64,000 nt of DNA from Verrucomicrobiota bacterium (GTDB taxonomy: Bacteria; Verrucomicrobiota; Verrucomicrobiia; Chthoniobacterales; UBA6821). The stretch's first letter is position 1. Every line of letters begins with the position of its first letter. The notes beneath the pieces are model-generated. The model was not told where the DNA came from, made no database searches, and was given only the letters and a program-made list of their open reading frames with translations. Shown here piece after piece: positions 1 to 9,261 of the stretch. Location of the stretch: assembly GCA_021413925.1 (NCBI GenBank), contig JAIOPL010000016.1, positions 1 through 64,000 of the forward strand, read 5' to 3'. The translations under genes and the position numbers were made by a program.

Positions 1-324
1 TGCCTGTGGGCTCACTCTTGCAAGCTAGCTTGCAGAGATGAGCACACTGTCAATCACACTCAAGTTCCGACATGTCGAAACTTCCTCCATGCCAGCCAAC
101 AGCAGATTTCTGCCATCTCATCTGTTGCGGTCCTCTTCGGTTTCTCGGCTGTCCACTCGGTGGTTTGAAAATCCCCCGGAAACAATTCCTTCTTCCATCC
201 CTTCGTGTGCTTCGTGTCCTTCGTGTCCTTCGTGGTTAAAAATGCAGCCTTCCGCCTTGATAGTCCTTCTCTCGTCCTCACCCACCGGAAAAAGCAGGGA
301 GTCTGTTTTTTGGAGGTCTCTTGG
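1..324. repeat. Gene-free stretch with decayed intergenic repeats
   Basis: I see no credible gene here. Positions 127-175 carry a 'cctcttcggtttctcggctg' element that recurs near 21098-21131. Positions 196-246 carry one arm of the 'cttcgtgtccttcgtg' repeat family found in at least seven other intergenic gaps of the window. The short open frames across it merely translate these repeats (TKDTKDTK-like peptides). Confidence 0.6.
19..34. promoter_or_regulatory. 16-bp perfect palindrome, operator candidate
   Basis: TGCAAGCTAGCTTGCA is a perfect 16-bp dyad. Its TGCAA...TTGCA arms look like a LacI/GntR-type operator. The gene it would control is off the window edge or unknown, so the role is inference only. 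Confidence 0.3.
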
Positions 325-900
325 TTATGCCCGGTTGCTTTGTTGCAGATCTGCCAACCGCACCCTGCGCCACTCATGCTTGCGGTGGAAGCTGCAGACG
401 GCATGAGGAGAGGTCGTTGAAATCACGGGCTGGGCCGCTCCCGGCGTGTAGTCGTAGCGGCCGAAGGAGAGCAACCACTCGGGATGTTCCCCCGGGAAGA
501 GCCCCTGGAGCGGAACTCTCGCCTCGACCCTCCACCCCCCGGGCGTGAGCGCGGTGTCACTGGTGAAAATCGGCGCGGCGACCGAGCGTTCCTCAAGGGA
601 TTTTTCGGTCCCGGTGCCGTCGAAGTAAAGCTGGAGGACGCTGTTGGAGGGGGTCACATGGAGTTCGTAGTAGGCCTTCTCTTCGGCAGGCCCGAGGAAA
701 ATCTCGAACGCATCGCACTGCATAAAGGCCGGATAGTTCAAGGGGAAGACATCCTGGATCGGGTGCGCGTCGATCAACTCCGCGCGGATGAGGAGTTCAT
801 TCCCCGCGAGGCCGACGGCCACCTGCCCCGGCGCGAAGGCGGGTTCGGCTTGAGGCAGCCAGGGTTGACCGAATGACCAGACGACCGGTGGATTTTTCAT
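325..900 (-). CDS. CBM9-like carbohydrate-binding domain protein
   Basis: A 191-residue protein with the look of a stand-alone family 9-like carbohydrate-binding (DOMON-type beta-sandwich) domain: an early VVWSFGQPW strand, a DAFEIFLG strand at residues 63-70, a YYELHVTPSN strand, and a GGWRVEARVPL strand typical of these modules. There is no signal peptide and no catalytic domain. The ATG at 900 opens the frame. It lies 10 nt downstream of the SGNH esterase gene on the same strand, so the two are probably co-transcribed. CBM9-like domains usually sit on secreted glycosidases; a cytoplasmic stand-alone form is common in Verrucomicrobia-type gene sets, but its ligand is unknown. Family assignment is by pattern and moderately sure. 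Confidence 0.6.
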   Translation of the reverse strand: MKNPPVVWSFGQPWLPQAEPAFAPGQVAVGLAGNELLIRAELIDAHPIQDVFPLNYPAFMQCDAFEIFLGPAEEKAYYELHVTPSNSVLQLYFDGTGTEKSLEERSVAAPIFTSDTALTPGGWRVEARVPLQGLFPGEHPEWLLSFGRYDYTPGAAQPVISTTSPHAVCSFHRKHEWRRVRLADLQQSNRA

Positions 901-910
901 GATGTTCGGG

Positions 911-1555
911 TTAAACCCCCGCGGTTTTTTCGAGCCAGCACTTGGCCATCAACCGGTGCCCTTCGTAGGAGGGATGCACGCCGTCGGCGGCCCAGTGCTC
1001 CGGTGGTGCCTGCTTCACAGCCTCGTCGAACATCGACTGGAAAGGCACCAGCACCGCGCCGAATTCCTTGGCAAGTTTTGCAACCACCGCTCGGCGCTGA
1101 TCGATCTCCCCGACCCAATCGTCGCGGACCACGCCGCAGCGCAAGACGAACGGTTCGCAGAGCACGAACTTCACTGATGGCAGTGCCTCTCGCACCTCGT
1201 CGAGCAAGGCACGATAGACACGCTCATACTTCGGAACCGACACGCCGTTGTCGCTGCCCTTGCCGTGCCAGGTGTCATTGACGCCGATGAGGATGCTGAG
1301 CACATCGGGCTTGAGATGAATGATGTCGTTCTTGATCCGGACATCGAGGTCCACGATGCGATTGCCGCTGATACCTCGATTGAAAATGCGAAGGCCATCG
1401 GCAGGCCTTGTCTCCAGGAGTTCGAAGGCCGCAATCCCGGCGTATCCCTGCGCGAGTCCGGCGCGATCATTGGCAATGCCGGCGGCATCGCGACTGCGGT
1501 CGCAATCCGTGATGGAATCGCCTTGGAAGAGGATGGTGCTGTTGTTCGGAATCAT
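911..1555 (-). CDS. SGNH/GDSL-family esterase
   Basis: A 214-residue SGNH hydrolase. Block I is FQGDSITD with the nucleophilic Ser14, the GxND block is LIGVNDTWHG, and the catalytic Asp/His pair is in DGVHPSYEG near the C-terminus. The likely role is removal of acetyl groups from sugars. I chose the ATG at 1555 over the TTG at 1603 because the family starts just before the GDS block. No signal peptide is visible, so it probably acts in the cytoplasm. It is followed by the CBM9-like gene, and its N-terminal block resembles the SGNH gene at 19217-19891. The substrate cannot be read from sequence; with sialidase and sialate lyase genes in the same module, sialate O-acetylesterase is one option. 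Confidence 0.8.
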   Translation of the reverse strand: MIPNNSTILFQGDSITDCDRSRDAAGIANDRAGLAQGYAGIAAFELLETRPADGLRIFNRGISGNRIVDLDVRIKNDIIHLKPDVLSILIGVNDTWHGKGSDNGVSVPKYERVYRALLDEVREALPSVKFVLCEPFVLRCGVVRDDWVGEIDQRRAVVAKLAKEFGAVLVPFQSMFDEAVKQAPPEHWAADGVHPSYEGHRLMAKCWLEKTAGV

Positions 1556-2100
1556 GGTGCTGGTAGCCGGAAGAGTCTGCTCGGGTTCTGCCGAAATGAT
1601 CAAGCCATACCGGGAAGTGAAGGTTGTTGGGCGGAAGGTTGCATTTTTTTAAACCACGAAGGACACAAAGGACACGAAGGACACAAAGGGATGAATCAAG
1701 TAAGATAGGTGGAAAACTCCAGATTCCAGGTCTTTTTGGTCGGCTCCTTCCAAGCCCTCGACTCTCGACTCTCGACTCTCGACTCTCGACTCTCGACTTC
1801 AGATTGTTGATTGCTGGCATCAGGCTTCTCGATTGACGGCACTTGCCTCCCGGCAAGCGGTGCCGCCCCGTTGGGGCTACGACTGTGTCGTCGTCTTCCG
1901 CGCCCCTTCCCAGCGGCTTGGTTCTCGACTCTCGACTCTCGACTTCAGATTATTGATTGCCCAAGGAAGCTCTGATTCATTCCCATGAAGGCTGCGATGA
2001 AATCACGGCTTCCCTAACTCTCCCCCTTCATCTTTCATGATCTTTCATTTTGCCTTTCCCTCCCTCCCCTCACGGATCCTCCTCCGCGCCTGAAAGCGCG
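1556..2100. repeat. Intergenic region: repeat arm and CTCGACT heptamers
   Basis: This is the divergent gap between the SGNH esterase and the MFS transporter. It holds a 'ccacgaaggacacaaagg' arm (about 1643-1693). Six perfect tandem copies of CTCGACT at 1757-1798 and three more at 1924-1944 follow, each set followed by tcagatt(g/a)ttgattg. No open frame of interest is present. Confidence 0.75.
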
Positions 2101-3510
2101 ATGAAGCACCCCAAACAGTTCAGCGTCGGCACCCTGGTCTATTCACCGGCGGGCCTGGCCTGGCTCTTCACGTGGCTGCTGTGGGGCGATTTCTGCTTCA
2201 CGATGATGGAGACGGTGGTGCCGAGTATCCTCCCCCTGCGGATGCGCGAGCTCAACGCCCCCAACTGGATCCTGGGTCTGGTGATGACGACCATCCCGAG
2301 CATCCTCAACGTGCTGCTGAACCCGATCATCAGCACGGCGAGCGACCGGCACCGGGGACGCTTCGGGCGGCGGATCCCGTTCATGCTCTTCACGGTGCCC
2401 TTCGTCTCGATCGCGCTCTGCGTGATGGCTTTTTCCACGGAACTGGGCGGATGGATGCACGGGCTGATCGGCCAGACGACCGGTTGGAGCGCGGCGGCGG
2501 TCACCGTGGGGGTCATCGCCGTGGCGATGGGACTCTTCAGGTTCAGCGACATGTTCGTCAACACGACCTTCTGGTACTTCTTCAACGACGTGGTGCCCCA
2601 GCAGGTCATGGCCCGGTTCCTCGGCCTCTTCCGGGTGGTCGGCGCGGGTGCCGGCGCGCTCTACAGCTACTTTGTCTACCAGTATGCCCTGACCCATCTG
2701 CGCCTGATCTTCCTCTGCGTGGCCGGTCTTTACCTTGTCGGCTTCACCCTGATGTGTCTCATGGTGAAGGAAGGGGAGTACCCGCCCCCCGACAAGCTGG
2801 TGGAAGGGCGGAGCAATGTTTTCCTGATGATGCGGAACTATGCACGGGAATGCCTGCAGCACCGGATCTACGGCTACTTTTTCCTGCACAACATGTTCTG
2901 GAACCTCGCGGCGGCCTGCGCCATTTTCAATGTCTTCCTCAACCTCTCGCTCGGACTGACGCTCAAGCAGCTGGGAACAATCACCGCCGGGGTGGCCGTG
3001 ACCAACATGCTCCTCGCTTATCCGGCCGGGGCGTTCGCGGACAGGCACCACCCGCTCAGGGTGATGCTCTGGATCAAAACCGGCCTGCTGCTCATCGCGC
3101 CGTTGAATTTCATCTGGCTCTTCACCCACTTCACCCCGCAGGTCAATTTCAAGGTCCTGATTGCCCTCCAAGCGGTGAATCTGCCGCTGACCATGATCTA
3201 TCAGGCCGTCTTGCTGCCCATGACCATGCGAGTCCTGCCGCGGGAACGCTTCGGGCAGTTCTGCTCGTTCAACGCGATCTGCGGGGCGGCCGCCGCCGCG
3301 CTGGGCGGCGTCGTGGCCGGCGGCTACATCGACATGATGCGCAAGGTCTTCCCGGACGCGACCTGTGGCAAGGATTTCTGCTACCGCATGATCCCGGCGT
3401 GGAACCTTCCGTTCCTGGGGCTGGGATTGATTTTCCTCGTGCTGCTCTACCGCACCTGGAAACAACTCGGCGGCGACACCCATTATGTCCCGCCCGGCTC
3501 GGACGCTTGA
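2101..3510 (+). CDS. MFS sugar transporter (SLC45/GPH-like)
   Basis: A 469-residue integral membrane protein with about 12 hydrophobic helices. The cytoplasmic loop after TM2/TM3 carries SDRHRGRFGRRIPF, the D-R-x-G-R-R-R/I-P signature seen in GPH- and SLC45-type major facilitator carriers. It probably imports a sugar or glycoside at the inner membrane by cation symport. The ATG at 2101 is preferred over the TTG at 2050, whose extension is Pro/Ser-rich and not family-like. It is transcribed divergently from the esterase/CBM9 pair and is the only transporter recognised in the window, which makes it a candidate importer for the neighbouring glycoside module. Substrate unknown. Confidence 0.85.
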   Translation: MKHPKQFSVGTLVYSPAGLAWLFTWLLWGDFCFTMMETVVPSILPLRMRELNAPNWILGLVMTTIPSILNVLLNPIISTASDRHRGRFGRRIPFMLFTVPFVSIALCVMAFSTELGGWMHGLIGQTTGWSAAAVTVGVIAVAMGLFRFSDMFVNTTFWYFFNDVVPQQVMARFLGLFRVVGAGAGALYSYFVYQYALTHLRLIFLCVAGLYLVGFTLMCLMVKEGEYPPPDKLVEGRSNVFLMMRNYARECLQHRIYGYFFLHNMFWNLAAACAIFNVFLNLSLGLTLKQLGTITAGVAVTNMLLAYPAGAFADRHHPLRVMLWIKTGLLLIAPLNFIWLFTHFTPQVNFKVLIALQAVNLPLTMIYQAVLLPMTMRVLPRERFGQFCSFNAICGAAAAALGGVVAGGYIDMMRKVFPDATCGKDFCYRMIPAWNLPFLGLGLIFLVLLYRTWKQLGGDTHYVPPGSDA

Positions 3511-3777
3511 GCATCACCGCAGAGGGCTGGAGCTGGGAGCTGGACCACCATCTCGTTAATCTCTCGTTTCTTGGGCGATCAGCTTGACCTTCGACAAATC
3601 AAAGGACTCGCGCAAAGGCGCAAAGGCGCGAAGGAATCAAAGAGGGAATCTGCACACCAATCCCCAAGTTTAATCCTTCGTGCTCTTCGTGCCCTTCGTG
3701 GTGAAATGATCCTCTTTGACTTGGAAAGTGATTCCTTTAACCACCATTCCAAACAGCGATGAGCCATCGTGTTTTCT
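3511..3777. repeat. Intergenic repeat, family A, both arms
   Basis: Left arm about 3596-3650 (gcgcaaaggcgcaaaggcgc style) and right arm about 3676-3710 (cttcgtgctcttcgtgccc). The arms are inverted relative to each other and separate two convergent genes. No gene is present. Confidence 0.65.
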
Positions 3778-6700
3778 TCATGGTGCCGCCGCTTCGTTTT
3801 GGGACTCCTTCGATTGCATGTTCCCCGCATTCCCCCGTTGATCGGCCAACCATGCGCCAAGAGAAGGGCCGTCGGATTTCTCCTTGCACTGGGTCATGCC
3901 TTCGCGCTTGGCGACGCGCTCATACCAATCGAGAAGCTCGGCCTTGGTGGCCATCTCTTTTTCGAGCGGGATCCGGGCTGCCAGCACCGGCAGGCGGGCC
4001 TTCTCCACGCGGCGGAGGATGGTGGCATCGCCCTTGGCGGCGGCCGTGGCCTCCGCGAACAAGGCTTCGTATTTCATGATCTCATCCAGCGGGAAGGCGT
4101 TTTTCTGGCGGTTGAACCCGCTGCCGAGGGTGATGTTCTTTTGCTGAACATAGTCGTGTGACTGCTGGTAGTAGCGGGCGAGCGGCCCTGCAGCCGGTCC
4201 GTAATACGCCTTGAGGAACTCATCGAGCAACGCCTTGTCGTCCGCGGCGGGATTCCAGATCAACTTGGCGAGCAGCCAAGTCCGTTCCTCCTGCAGCTCA
4301 TGGGTTGTCATGTATTGCTGCTGCACGCGCACCCCGCGCACGTTGTGTGCCGCGAACAGCTCGAGATTCGGCTTGCTGCTCCACAGGTTCGGCTGGAGCC
4401 ACTGGTGCATGAAATCCGCGGCATAGTCCCAGATATACAGATGCTTCGAGACCTTCGCCCATTCCTCCAGATCCTTGGCGAAGGGCGCGTTCAACTTGTC
4501 GGCGGGATCGCCAAGCGGCCGCCCTTGGTTGCACTCGATCGAGCACAACTGGATCGCCACATTGCTTCGCGGCCTGGCGAGGCGCGGCACATTGCGGGAG
4601 TATTGATAGGCGAATGTATGGACCAGCACATCGGGGTGCGTCTTTTCGATGCGCTCGGCCACCCGGTTGACAAAACGGATGATCGAGCCGGACGGACCGC
4701 CCTCTTCGGCATCCACCGCCGCGCACTGCGGGCACTCGCAATAACCTCCCCAGTCCTCCTGCGCCACCGAGACGATCTTATACCATGGATACAACCGGAG
4801 ATTTTCCTCCAAGTAATTCACCATGATGTTCTCGACCTCCGGGTTGGAGAGGCAGAGCTGGGCGTTTCTGCCGGCCTGTCGCTTGCCTTTGATCATCGAG
4901 AAATACTCCGGATGTTCCTTGAAATACTTTTCCGGCGGCACCGCCTTGTAGAAGGTGTGGCCCATGCTGGGGAAGAACCTGAAGGTGCCGCCGCGCGCAT
5001 CGTTATACATGGGCGAATCGCCGAGATATTTGTTTCGGACAGACCAATCGGGACTCATCATGGCCAGGAAAGAAGATTGGTCGCGGAGTTCGAAGGTGGG
5101 CACATAAGTCAGCGCGAGTTTATCCACCCGCCGCTCACCGCTGGCCGGAACGACCGTGCAGTCCGGTGTATACCAATGGCAGCCAAGTTGGTCCTCCAGG
5201 AAGGTGTAAACGGCATACAGCGCCCCCCGTTGGCCGCCGGCCAGCACGAGATGCGTGCCGGCACTGTTCAGGGCGATCCCGTCCGGGCCCAGTTTTTCCC
5301 AATCCACCGTCACACCGAGCTTGGGCAGCAGGTTGCTTCGCCCGACCACCAGCAGCGAGCGGCTTGCCGGATCGGCCTCGGCGTCGCGGAGGATTGGAAG
5401 ATCCTGGCCGGTCATTTGCTCGAGATAATTGCGAAGTTCCCGGGCGGCGCGCTCCTCGGAGGGCGTGGGTTGGTCGGGTATGACAATCGCATGGGTCGCA
5501 GCTCCCAGTTGTTTCCCAGCGATCCACACCGCGCAATTCCCCAGCGAAGCCCGACGGCCGGCGAGATAACGCACGGCCTGCTCCAATTCGCCTTGCTGGA
5601 GGCGGCGCAATTCCGCCGCCATCGGCGATTCCGGGGGCAGGGCGCCCCGCACGCGTTGCAGCGACTGCCCCACCGCGTCGAGCATGCGCGCGATATCGGC
5701 ACAGGTGTCCGGCGACCCCTTCACATTCAGGCAGTGCCGGATCAACCGGACATAGTCGGCTCCGGACTCTGCCGTTGCCGCCGGGGAGTCCACGAGGCCC
5801 CGTTCCAGCTTGGCCAGCAACTCGAGGTCGGAGGCGAAGCGGTCGCGGTAGAGTTGATTGGGCGGGGTTTGGTTGAAATAAGACTTCGGACGCTCTCCGG
5901 CAATCACCGGCTCGGAGGTGGCGGCCGGGATCCGGTTGCGATACGGCCTGTGGTCCGCGCCGTTGTTGGGGTAGTCGGCATAGCGGCCGATCTGCTTGAG
6001 GAAGAGGCCCTCCGGCGAAAAGACTTGGACGCGATGATTGCCGGGGTCGGTCGCATACACGCTCCCGTCCGGCGCCACCGCGATGTCGCCGATGGAATCA
6101 CCAAACTCTCCCGCCCCTCGGCCTTTGCCCCCCCATTTCTTCACCAAACTGCCATCGGCGGCGACTTTCTGGATTTCGCAGCGGCTCGGATCCACGGTGT
6201 AGAAAAACTCGCCGGCAGGTTGGAAGCGTTTCCAGACGGTGTTTTTATCCACCCGCTGCAACTCGGAAACATACTTGCCCTCAGCGTCGAATTTCAAAAC
6301 CCGATTGCCGCCGCCGCCTGTTTGAAGCACATAGATATTGTCCTGCCCATCGCCGGTGATCTGGCCAATCTGGTTCATCTCCTTGATTTCGGCTCCGGTC
6401 AGAGGCAGATCACCGATCAGCGTGCCATCCGGCGCATACTTCACGAGACCACTCTTCTCCAGAACAATCATCGCACCTTTGCTGTCGATGATGATTCCCC
6501 TGGCCGTGCCCTTGTTTTTCAGTGTGATTTCCTTCACGTAGCGGCCCTTGTTGTCATAAACCGTGAGCGACTTTTCGGCCACATGGATGTTTCCCGCCGG
6601 GTCCAGCGCCACAGCGTAAGGGGCCTCGTATTTGAAACGGAAATTGCCCGGGACGCGCGCGACGGCCGCCTCGCCGAATGCCACCAACTGATGTCCCCGT

Positions 6701-7797
6701 GGATCCAGGATCGAGATCTCGCTCCGCTCCCTGTCGGTCACATGAATGTTGCCGTTCCGATCAATCACGATCTGCTCCGGAGTGTTGAACCGGCCCTCGG
6801 TCGTCACTTTCCAAGCTCCCTTGTCCGCACCCTGTGCGTCGAGAACCTGAAGACGGTTGCCGGTCGAGTCGGTGCCATAGAGCGTATCGCCGGCAGGGGA
6901 CACGGCCAGGCTGTGCAGAAACTCGAACCGCCCTCCCTCCATGCCGTCGCTCCCCAGGGCACGCTGCAGTTTACCCTCCGGGGAGAAGATCTTGATCCGC
7001 CGATGCTGGCTGTCGGCCACATAGACCAGCCCGTTCTTGTCGACCGCCACACCCGTCGGCCAATCCAAGTCAGCCCCTTCGGCCCGGCCGATGGACGTCA
7101 TCGGTTTGCCGGCGGAGTCGAAACTCATGAGCCGGTTGTTCCGGCTGTCGGTCACCCAGACGGTGCCGCGGCCGTCGACCGCAATGCCGTTGGGCCACCC
7201 GAACTGTCCGGGGCCATCGCCTTGAGTGCCCCACTTCGCGCGGAACCGGCCGTCCGGCCCCAAGACCTGCACCCGGTAGTTGAGCGTGTCGGTGACATAG
7301 ATGTTGCCCTCGGCATCCACGGCGATCGCCTGCGGACGGCAAAACTGCCCGTCGCCGCTGCCGGGACCGCCCCACTTGGCGATGAATCCTCCCTTGGAGT
7401 CAAACTTCTGGATCCGGTCACTTCCGGAGTCCACGACATAAATGTCTCCCTTGGCATCCACGGCGATGCCCGCAGGCCGGTCAAGCCGGCCATCCCCTTT
7501 GCCCGGACCGCCGAAAGCCATGAGCGGTTTGCCATCGGGAGCGAACACCTGGATCTGGTCGTTGAATTCATCCGCCACCAGAATCCGGCCACCGGCATCC
7601 CGGGCCACGCCGGCCGGGCCGCGGTAGTCCCACTCTTCGGTGATCCGCTTGGGCACCTGCCAGGGAAATGCCGATGCGACGTCCGCCGCCGGTTTGTCGG
7701 CCGGTTCCGCCGCGCTTAGCATTGGGGCTGAAGCCCCCATCAGTGTCAGGCCCAGCCCAAGCAGGCGGGATTTCAGTTTCAGGGAGGTTGTGTTCAT
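3778..7797 (-). CDS. Secreted NHL-repeat / DUF4838 fusion protein
   Basis: A 1339-residue protein. The ATG at 7797 begins a signal peptide (positively charged start, LLGLGLTLMGASAPML core, cut near SAAEP); the open frame continues upstream into the FAD oxidoreductase but lacks sense there. Residues about 50-650 hold a dozen or more NHL repeats of roughly 47 residues (GIAVDAKGDIYVVDSGSDR pattern), forming beta-propeller-like structure. Residues about 760-900 resemble the GH67 N-terminal alpha/beta domain (AARELRNYLEQMTGQ). The rest is a DUF4838 domain (HPEYFSMIKGKRQ; VAQEDWGGYCECPQC), a family related to hexosaminidase/glucuronidase-type barrels. It is likely an exported glycan-binding or glycan-hydrolysing protein. 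It lies 58 nt after the FAD oxidoreductase. The activity is inferred and the catalytic residues are not certain. Confidence 0.75.
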   Translation of the reverse strand: MNTTSLKLKSRLLGLGLTLMGASAPMLSAAEPADKPAADVASAFPWQVPKRITEEWDYRGPAGVARDAGGRILVADEFNDQIQVFAPDGKPLMAFGGPGKGDGRLDRPAGIAVDAKGDIYVVDSGSDRIQKFDSKGGFIAKWGGPGSGDGQFCRPQAIAVDAEGNIYVTDTLNYRVQVLGPDGRFRAKWGTQGDGPGQFGWPNGIAVDGRGTVWVTDSRNNRLMSFDSAGKPMTSIGRAEGADLDWPTGVAVDKNGLVYVADSQHRRIKIFSPEGKLQRALGSDGMEGGRFEFLHSLAVSPAGDTLYGTDSTGNRLQVLDAQGADKGAWKVTTEGRFNTPEQIVIDRNGNIHVTDRERSEISILDPRGHQLVAFGEAAVARVPGNFRFKYEAPYAVALDPAGNIHVAEKSLTVYDNKGRYVKEITLKNKGTARGIIIDSKGAMIVLEKSGLVKYAPDGTLIGDLPLTGAEIKEMNQIGQITGDGQDNIYVLQTGGGGNRVLKFDAEGKYVSELQRVDKNTVWKRFQPAGEFFYTVDPSRCEIQKVAADGSLVKKWGGKGRGAGEFGDSIGDIAVAPDGSVYATDPGNHRVQVFSPEGLFLKQIGRYADYPNNGADHRPYRNRIPAATSEPVIAGERPKSYFNQTPPNQLYRDRFASDLELLAKLERGLVDSPAATAESGADYVRLIRHCLNVKGSPDTCADIARMLDAVGQSLQRVRGALPPESPMAAELRRLQQGELEQAVRYLAGRRASLGNCAVWIAGKQLGAATHAIVIPDQPTPSEERAARELRNYLEQMTGQDLPILRDAEADPASRSLLVVGRSNLLPKLGVTVDWEKLGPDGIALNSAGTHLVLAGGQRGALYAVYTFLEDQLGCHWYTPDCTVVPASGERRVDKLALTYVPTFELRDQSSFLAMMSPDWSVRNKYLGDSPMYNDARGGTFRFFPSMGHTFYKAVPPEKYFKEHPEYFSMIKGKRQAGRNAQLCLSNPEVENIMVNYLEENLRLYPWYKIVSVAQEDWGGYCECPQCAAVDAEEGGPSGSIIRFVNRVAERIEKTHPDVLVHTFAYQYSRNVPRLARPRSNVAIQLCSIECNQGRPLGDPADKLNAPFAKDLEEWAKVSKHLYIWDYAADFMHQWLQPNLWSSKPNLELFAAHNVRGVRVQQQYMTTHELQEERTWLLAKLIWNPAADDKALLDEFLKAYYGPAAGPLARYYQQSHDYVQQKNITLGSGFNRQKNAFPLDEIMKYEALFAEATAAAKGDATILRRVEKARLPVLAARIPLEKEMATKAELLDWYERVAKREGMTQCKEKSDGPSLGAWLADQRGNAGNMQSKESQNEAAAP

Positions 7798-7855
7798 GGC
7801 GTGAATTCTCGTTTTGGTTAATTGGTAAGATTTCATTGCGATTGGCGGTCTCCTG

Positions 7856-9244
7856 CTATTCATCCCAATCCACAAGAGCCTCCTGAGCCTGGAGTGTAAT
7901 CCTGAGACGCGCAGTGTCCACATCGCGAAAAGCGCATTCCTCTTGAGCAACCCTCGCCGCGGCAAGTCCCGCCGCGTGGCCCATGGCGTAGCAGGGCGCC
8001 TGCTCGCGGAGCGGCCCCAACACATCCCTCTCGACGCTGATGGCACGGCCGGGACAAATGACATTGCGAATCGGGCGCGGCACCATCACCCGGTAGGGAA
8101 TCGGCGTGTAGAGGCGCTTCATGCCCACCTTTTTATCGTGCATCGGCTGATGGCTCGGCTTTTTCGGGTCCGGCAAGTCCCACCAATAGCCGCTGAATCC
8201 GATGGTGTCCTCGAAATCCCTGGCGTCCACGAGATCCTCGACCGAGTAAACATAATCGCCCACGATTCGCCGTGTCTCCCGGATGCCCAACACCGGCGCC
8301 ACGCTTTTGATGCGGGCGTCGGCGAAGCCGGGGAAATACTTCCGCATCAGCGCAAACAGTCCCGTCACTTCGCGGCGACCCTGCATCATGCCTCGCGAAA
8401 CCGAGCGCCCGTCGGTGCCATCCACATCACAAATGCGGGTGGTGTTGATCATGAGCGTTCCCTTTTCGTGCATCTGGATGCTGATGAAAATATCGTAGGA
8501 ATACGGCCATTCACCCCGTTCACGCAGCGACTGGATGAGTTCCTTCAGGCGGGGGGAATCCTTGGCGTAGATCTCGGCGTTGAGCTTGTCCTGATCCACC
8601 CGGTCCACATGAAACATCAGCGTCGCCGGCGTCATGAGCCCGTCCTCCGGGCGCCCCTTTACCATCTCGCAACCGCTGCGCGCGGCCACATCACCGTCAC
8701 CAGTCGCATCGACCACCGCCTTCGCGGCAAAGGCATGCAGGCCGGACTTGTTGAAGACGATCACATGGCTCACCGCCTGTTCACTGACGATGACATCCAC
8801 GAGGCCCGTGAAATAGAGCACATCCACACCGGCTTCGGCCATCTTCTCGTCGAGCAGGGCCACCATGGCGATGGGGTCGAACGGCACGCCGGCAGCAAGT
8901 CCCGTAGACTGGCCGTAAGGCGTGTATTTTTCTTCCGGGATGGTTTTCGGATCCACCGCGGAGCCGCGGCGGATGAGTTCCTCCGTGATCTCCTTGAAGA
9001 TTCCCCGCACGCAGTCCCTGCGGTTGTCGGCCGTGCGACCACCGAGCAGATGCGAGACCCCGGCGGAGGTTCCGACACCGCCGAGTTGTCCGGTCTGCTC
9101 GATCAGCAACACGCTGGCGCCGGCCCGTCGGGCCGCAAGCGCGGCCGGGATGCCACTCGGTCCTCCGCCGCAGACAATCACATCGTAATGACCCAAGACC
9201 GGAAGATTTTTGGAATAATGTTCGGTTGTATGTTCGGTTTTCAT
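7856..9244 (-). CDS. FAD-dependent oxidoreductase (FAD_oxidored family)
   Basis: A 462-residue flavoprotein. The Rossmann dinucleotide-binding motif is VIVCGGGPSGIPAALAARR (residues about 22-40), followed by an LGGVGTSAGVSHLLGG loop typical of the FAD_oxidored family. A second glycine-rich stretch is seen around VDATGDGDVAARSG, and the C-terminal FAD contact is PGRAISVERDVLGPLR. The substrate is unknown; members of this family are abundant in Verrucomicrobia/Planctomycetes glycan loci. The ATG at 9244 is 17 nt from the end of a gene remnant that begins with the same N-terminal motif, suggesting tandem paralogues once stood here. It belongs to the run sialidase - remnant - this gene - NHL/DUF4838. 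Confidence 0.8.
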   Translation of the reverse strand: MKTEHTTEHYSKNLPVLGHYDVIVCGGGPSGIPAALAARRAGASVLLIEQTGQLGGVGTSAGVSHLLGGRTADNRRDCVRGIFKEITEELIRRGSAVDPKTIPEEKYTPYGQSTGLAAGVPFDPIAMVALLDEKMAEAGVDVLYFTGLVDVIVSEQAVSHVIVFNKSGLHAFAAKAVVDATGDGDVAARSGCEMVKGRPEDGLMTPATLMFHVDRVDQDKLNAEIYAKDSPRLKELIQSLRERGEWPYSYDIFISIQMHEKGTLMINTTRICDVDGTDGRSVSRGMMQGRREVTGLFALMRKYFPGFADARIKSVAPVLGIRETRRIVGDYVYSVEDLVDARDFEDTIGFSGYWWDLPDPKKPSHQPMHDKKVGMKRLYTPIPYRVMVPRPIRNVICPGRAISVERDVLGPLREQAPCYAMGHAAGLAAARVAQEECAFRDVDTARLRITLQAQEALVDWDE

Positions 9245-9261
9245 GGAAATAAAAATGACGT

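Noticed and set aside
1757-1944. Heptamer arrays as a possible CRISPR
   Set aside because: The units are contiguous with no spacers and no cas gene is nearby.
2143-3483. 446-codon open frame opposite the MFS transporter
   Set aside because: Composition is dominated by His, Glu, Arg and Gly in the pattern made by reversing a membrane-protein gene; no domain is seen.
4300-7719. 1139-codon open frame on the plus strand
   Set aside because: It lies fully opposite the NHL/DUF4838 gene, is rich in His/Arg/Val as expected of a GC-rich antisense shadow, and has no family-like motifs.
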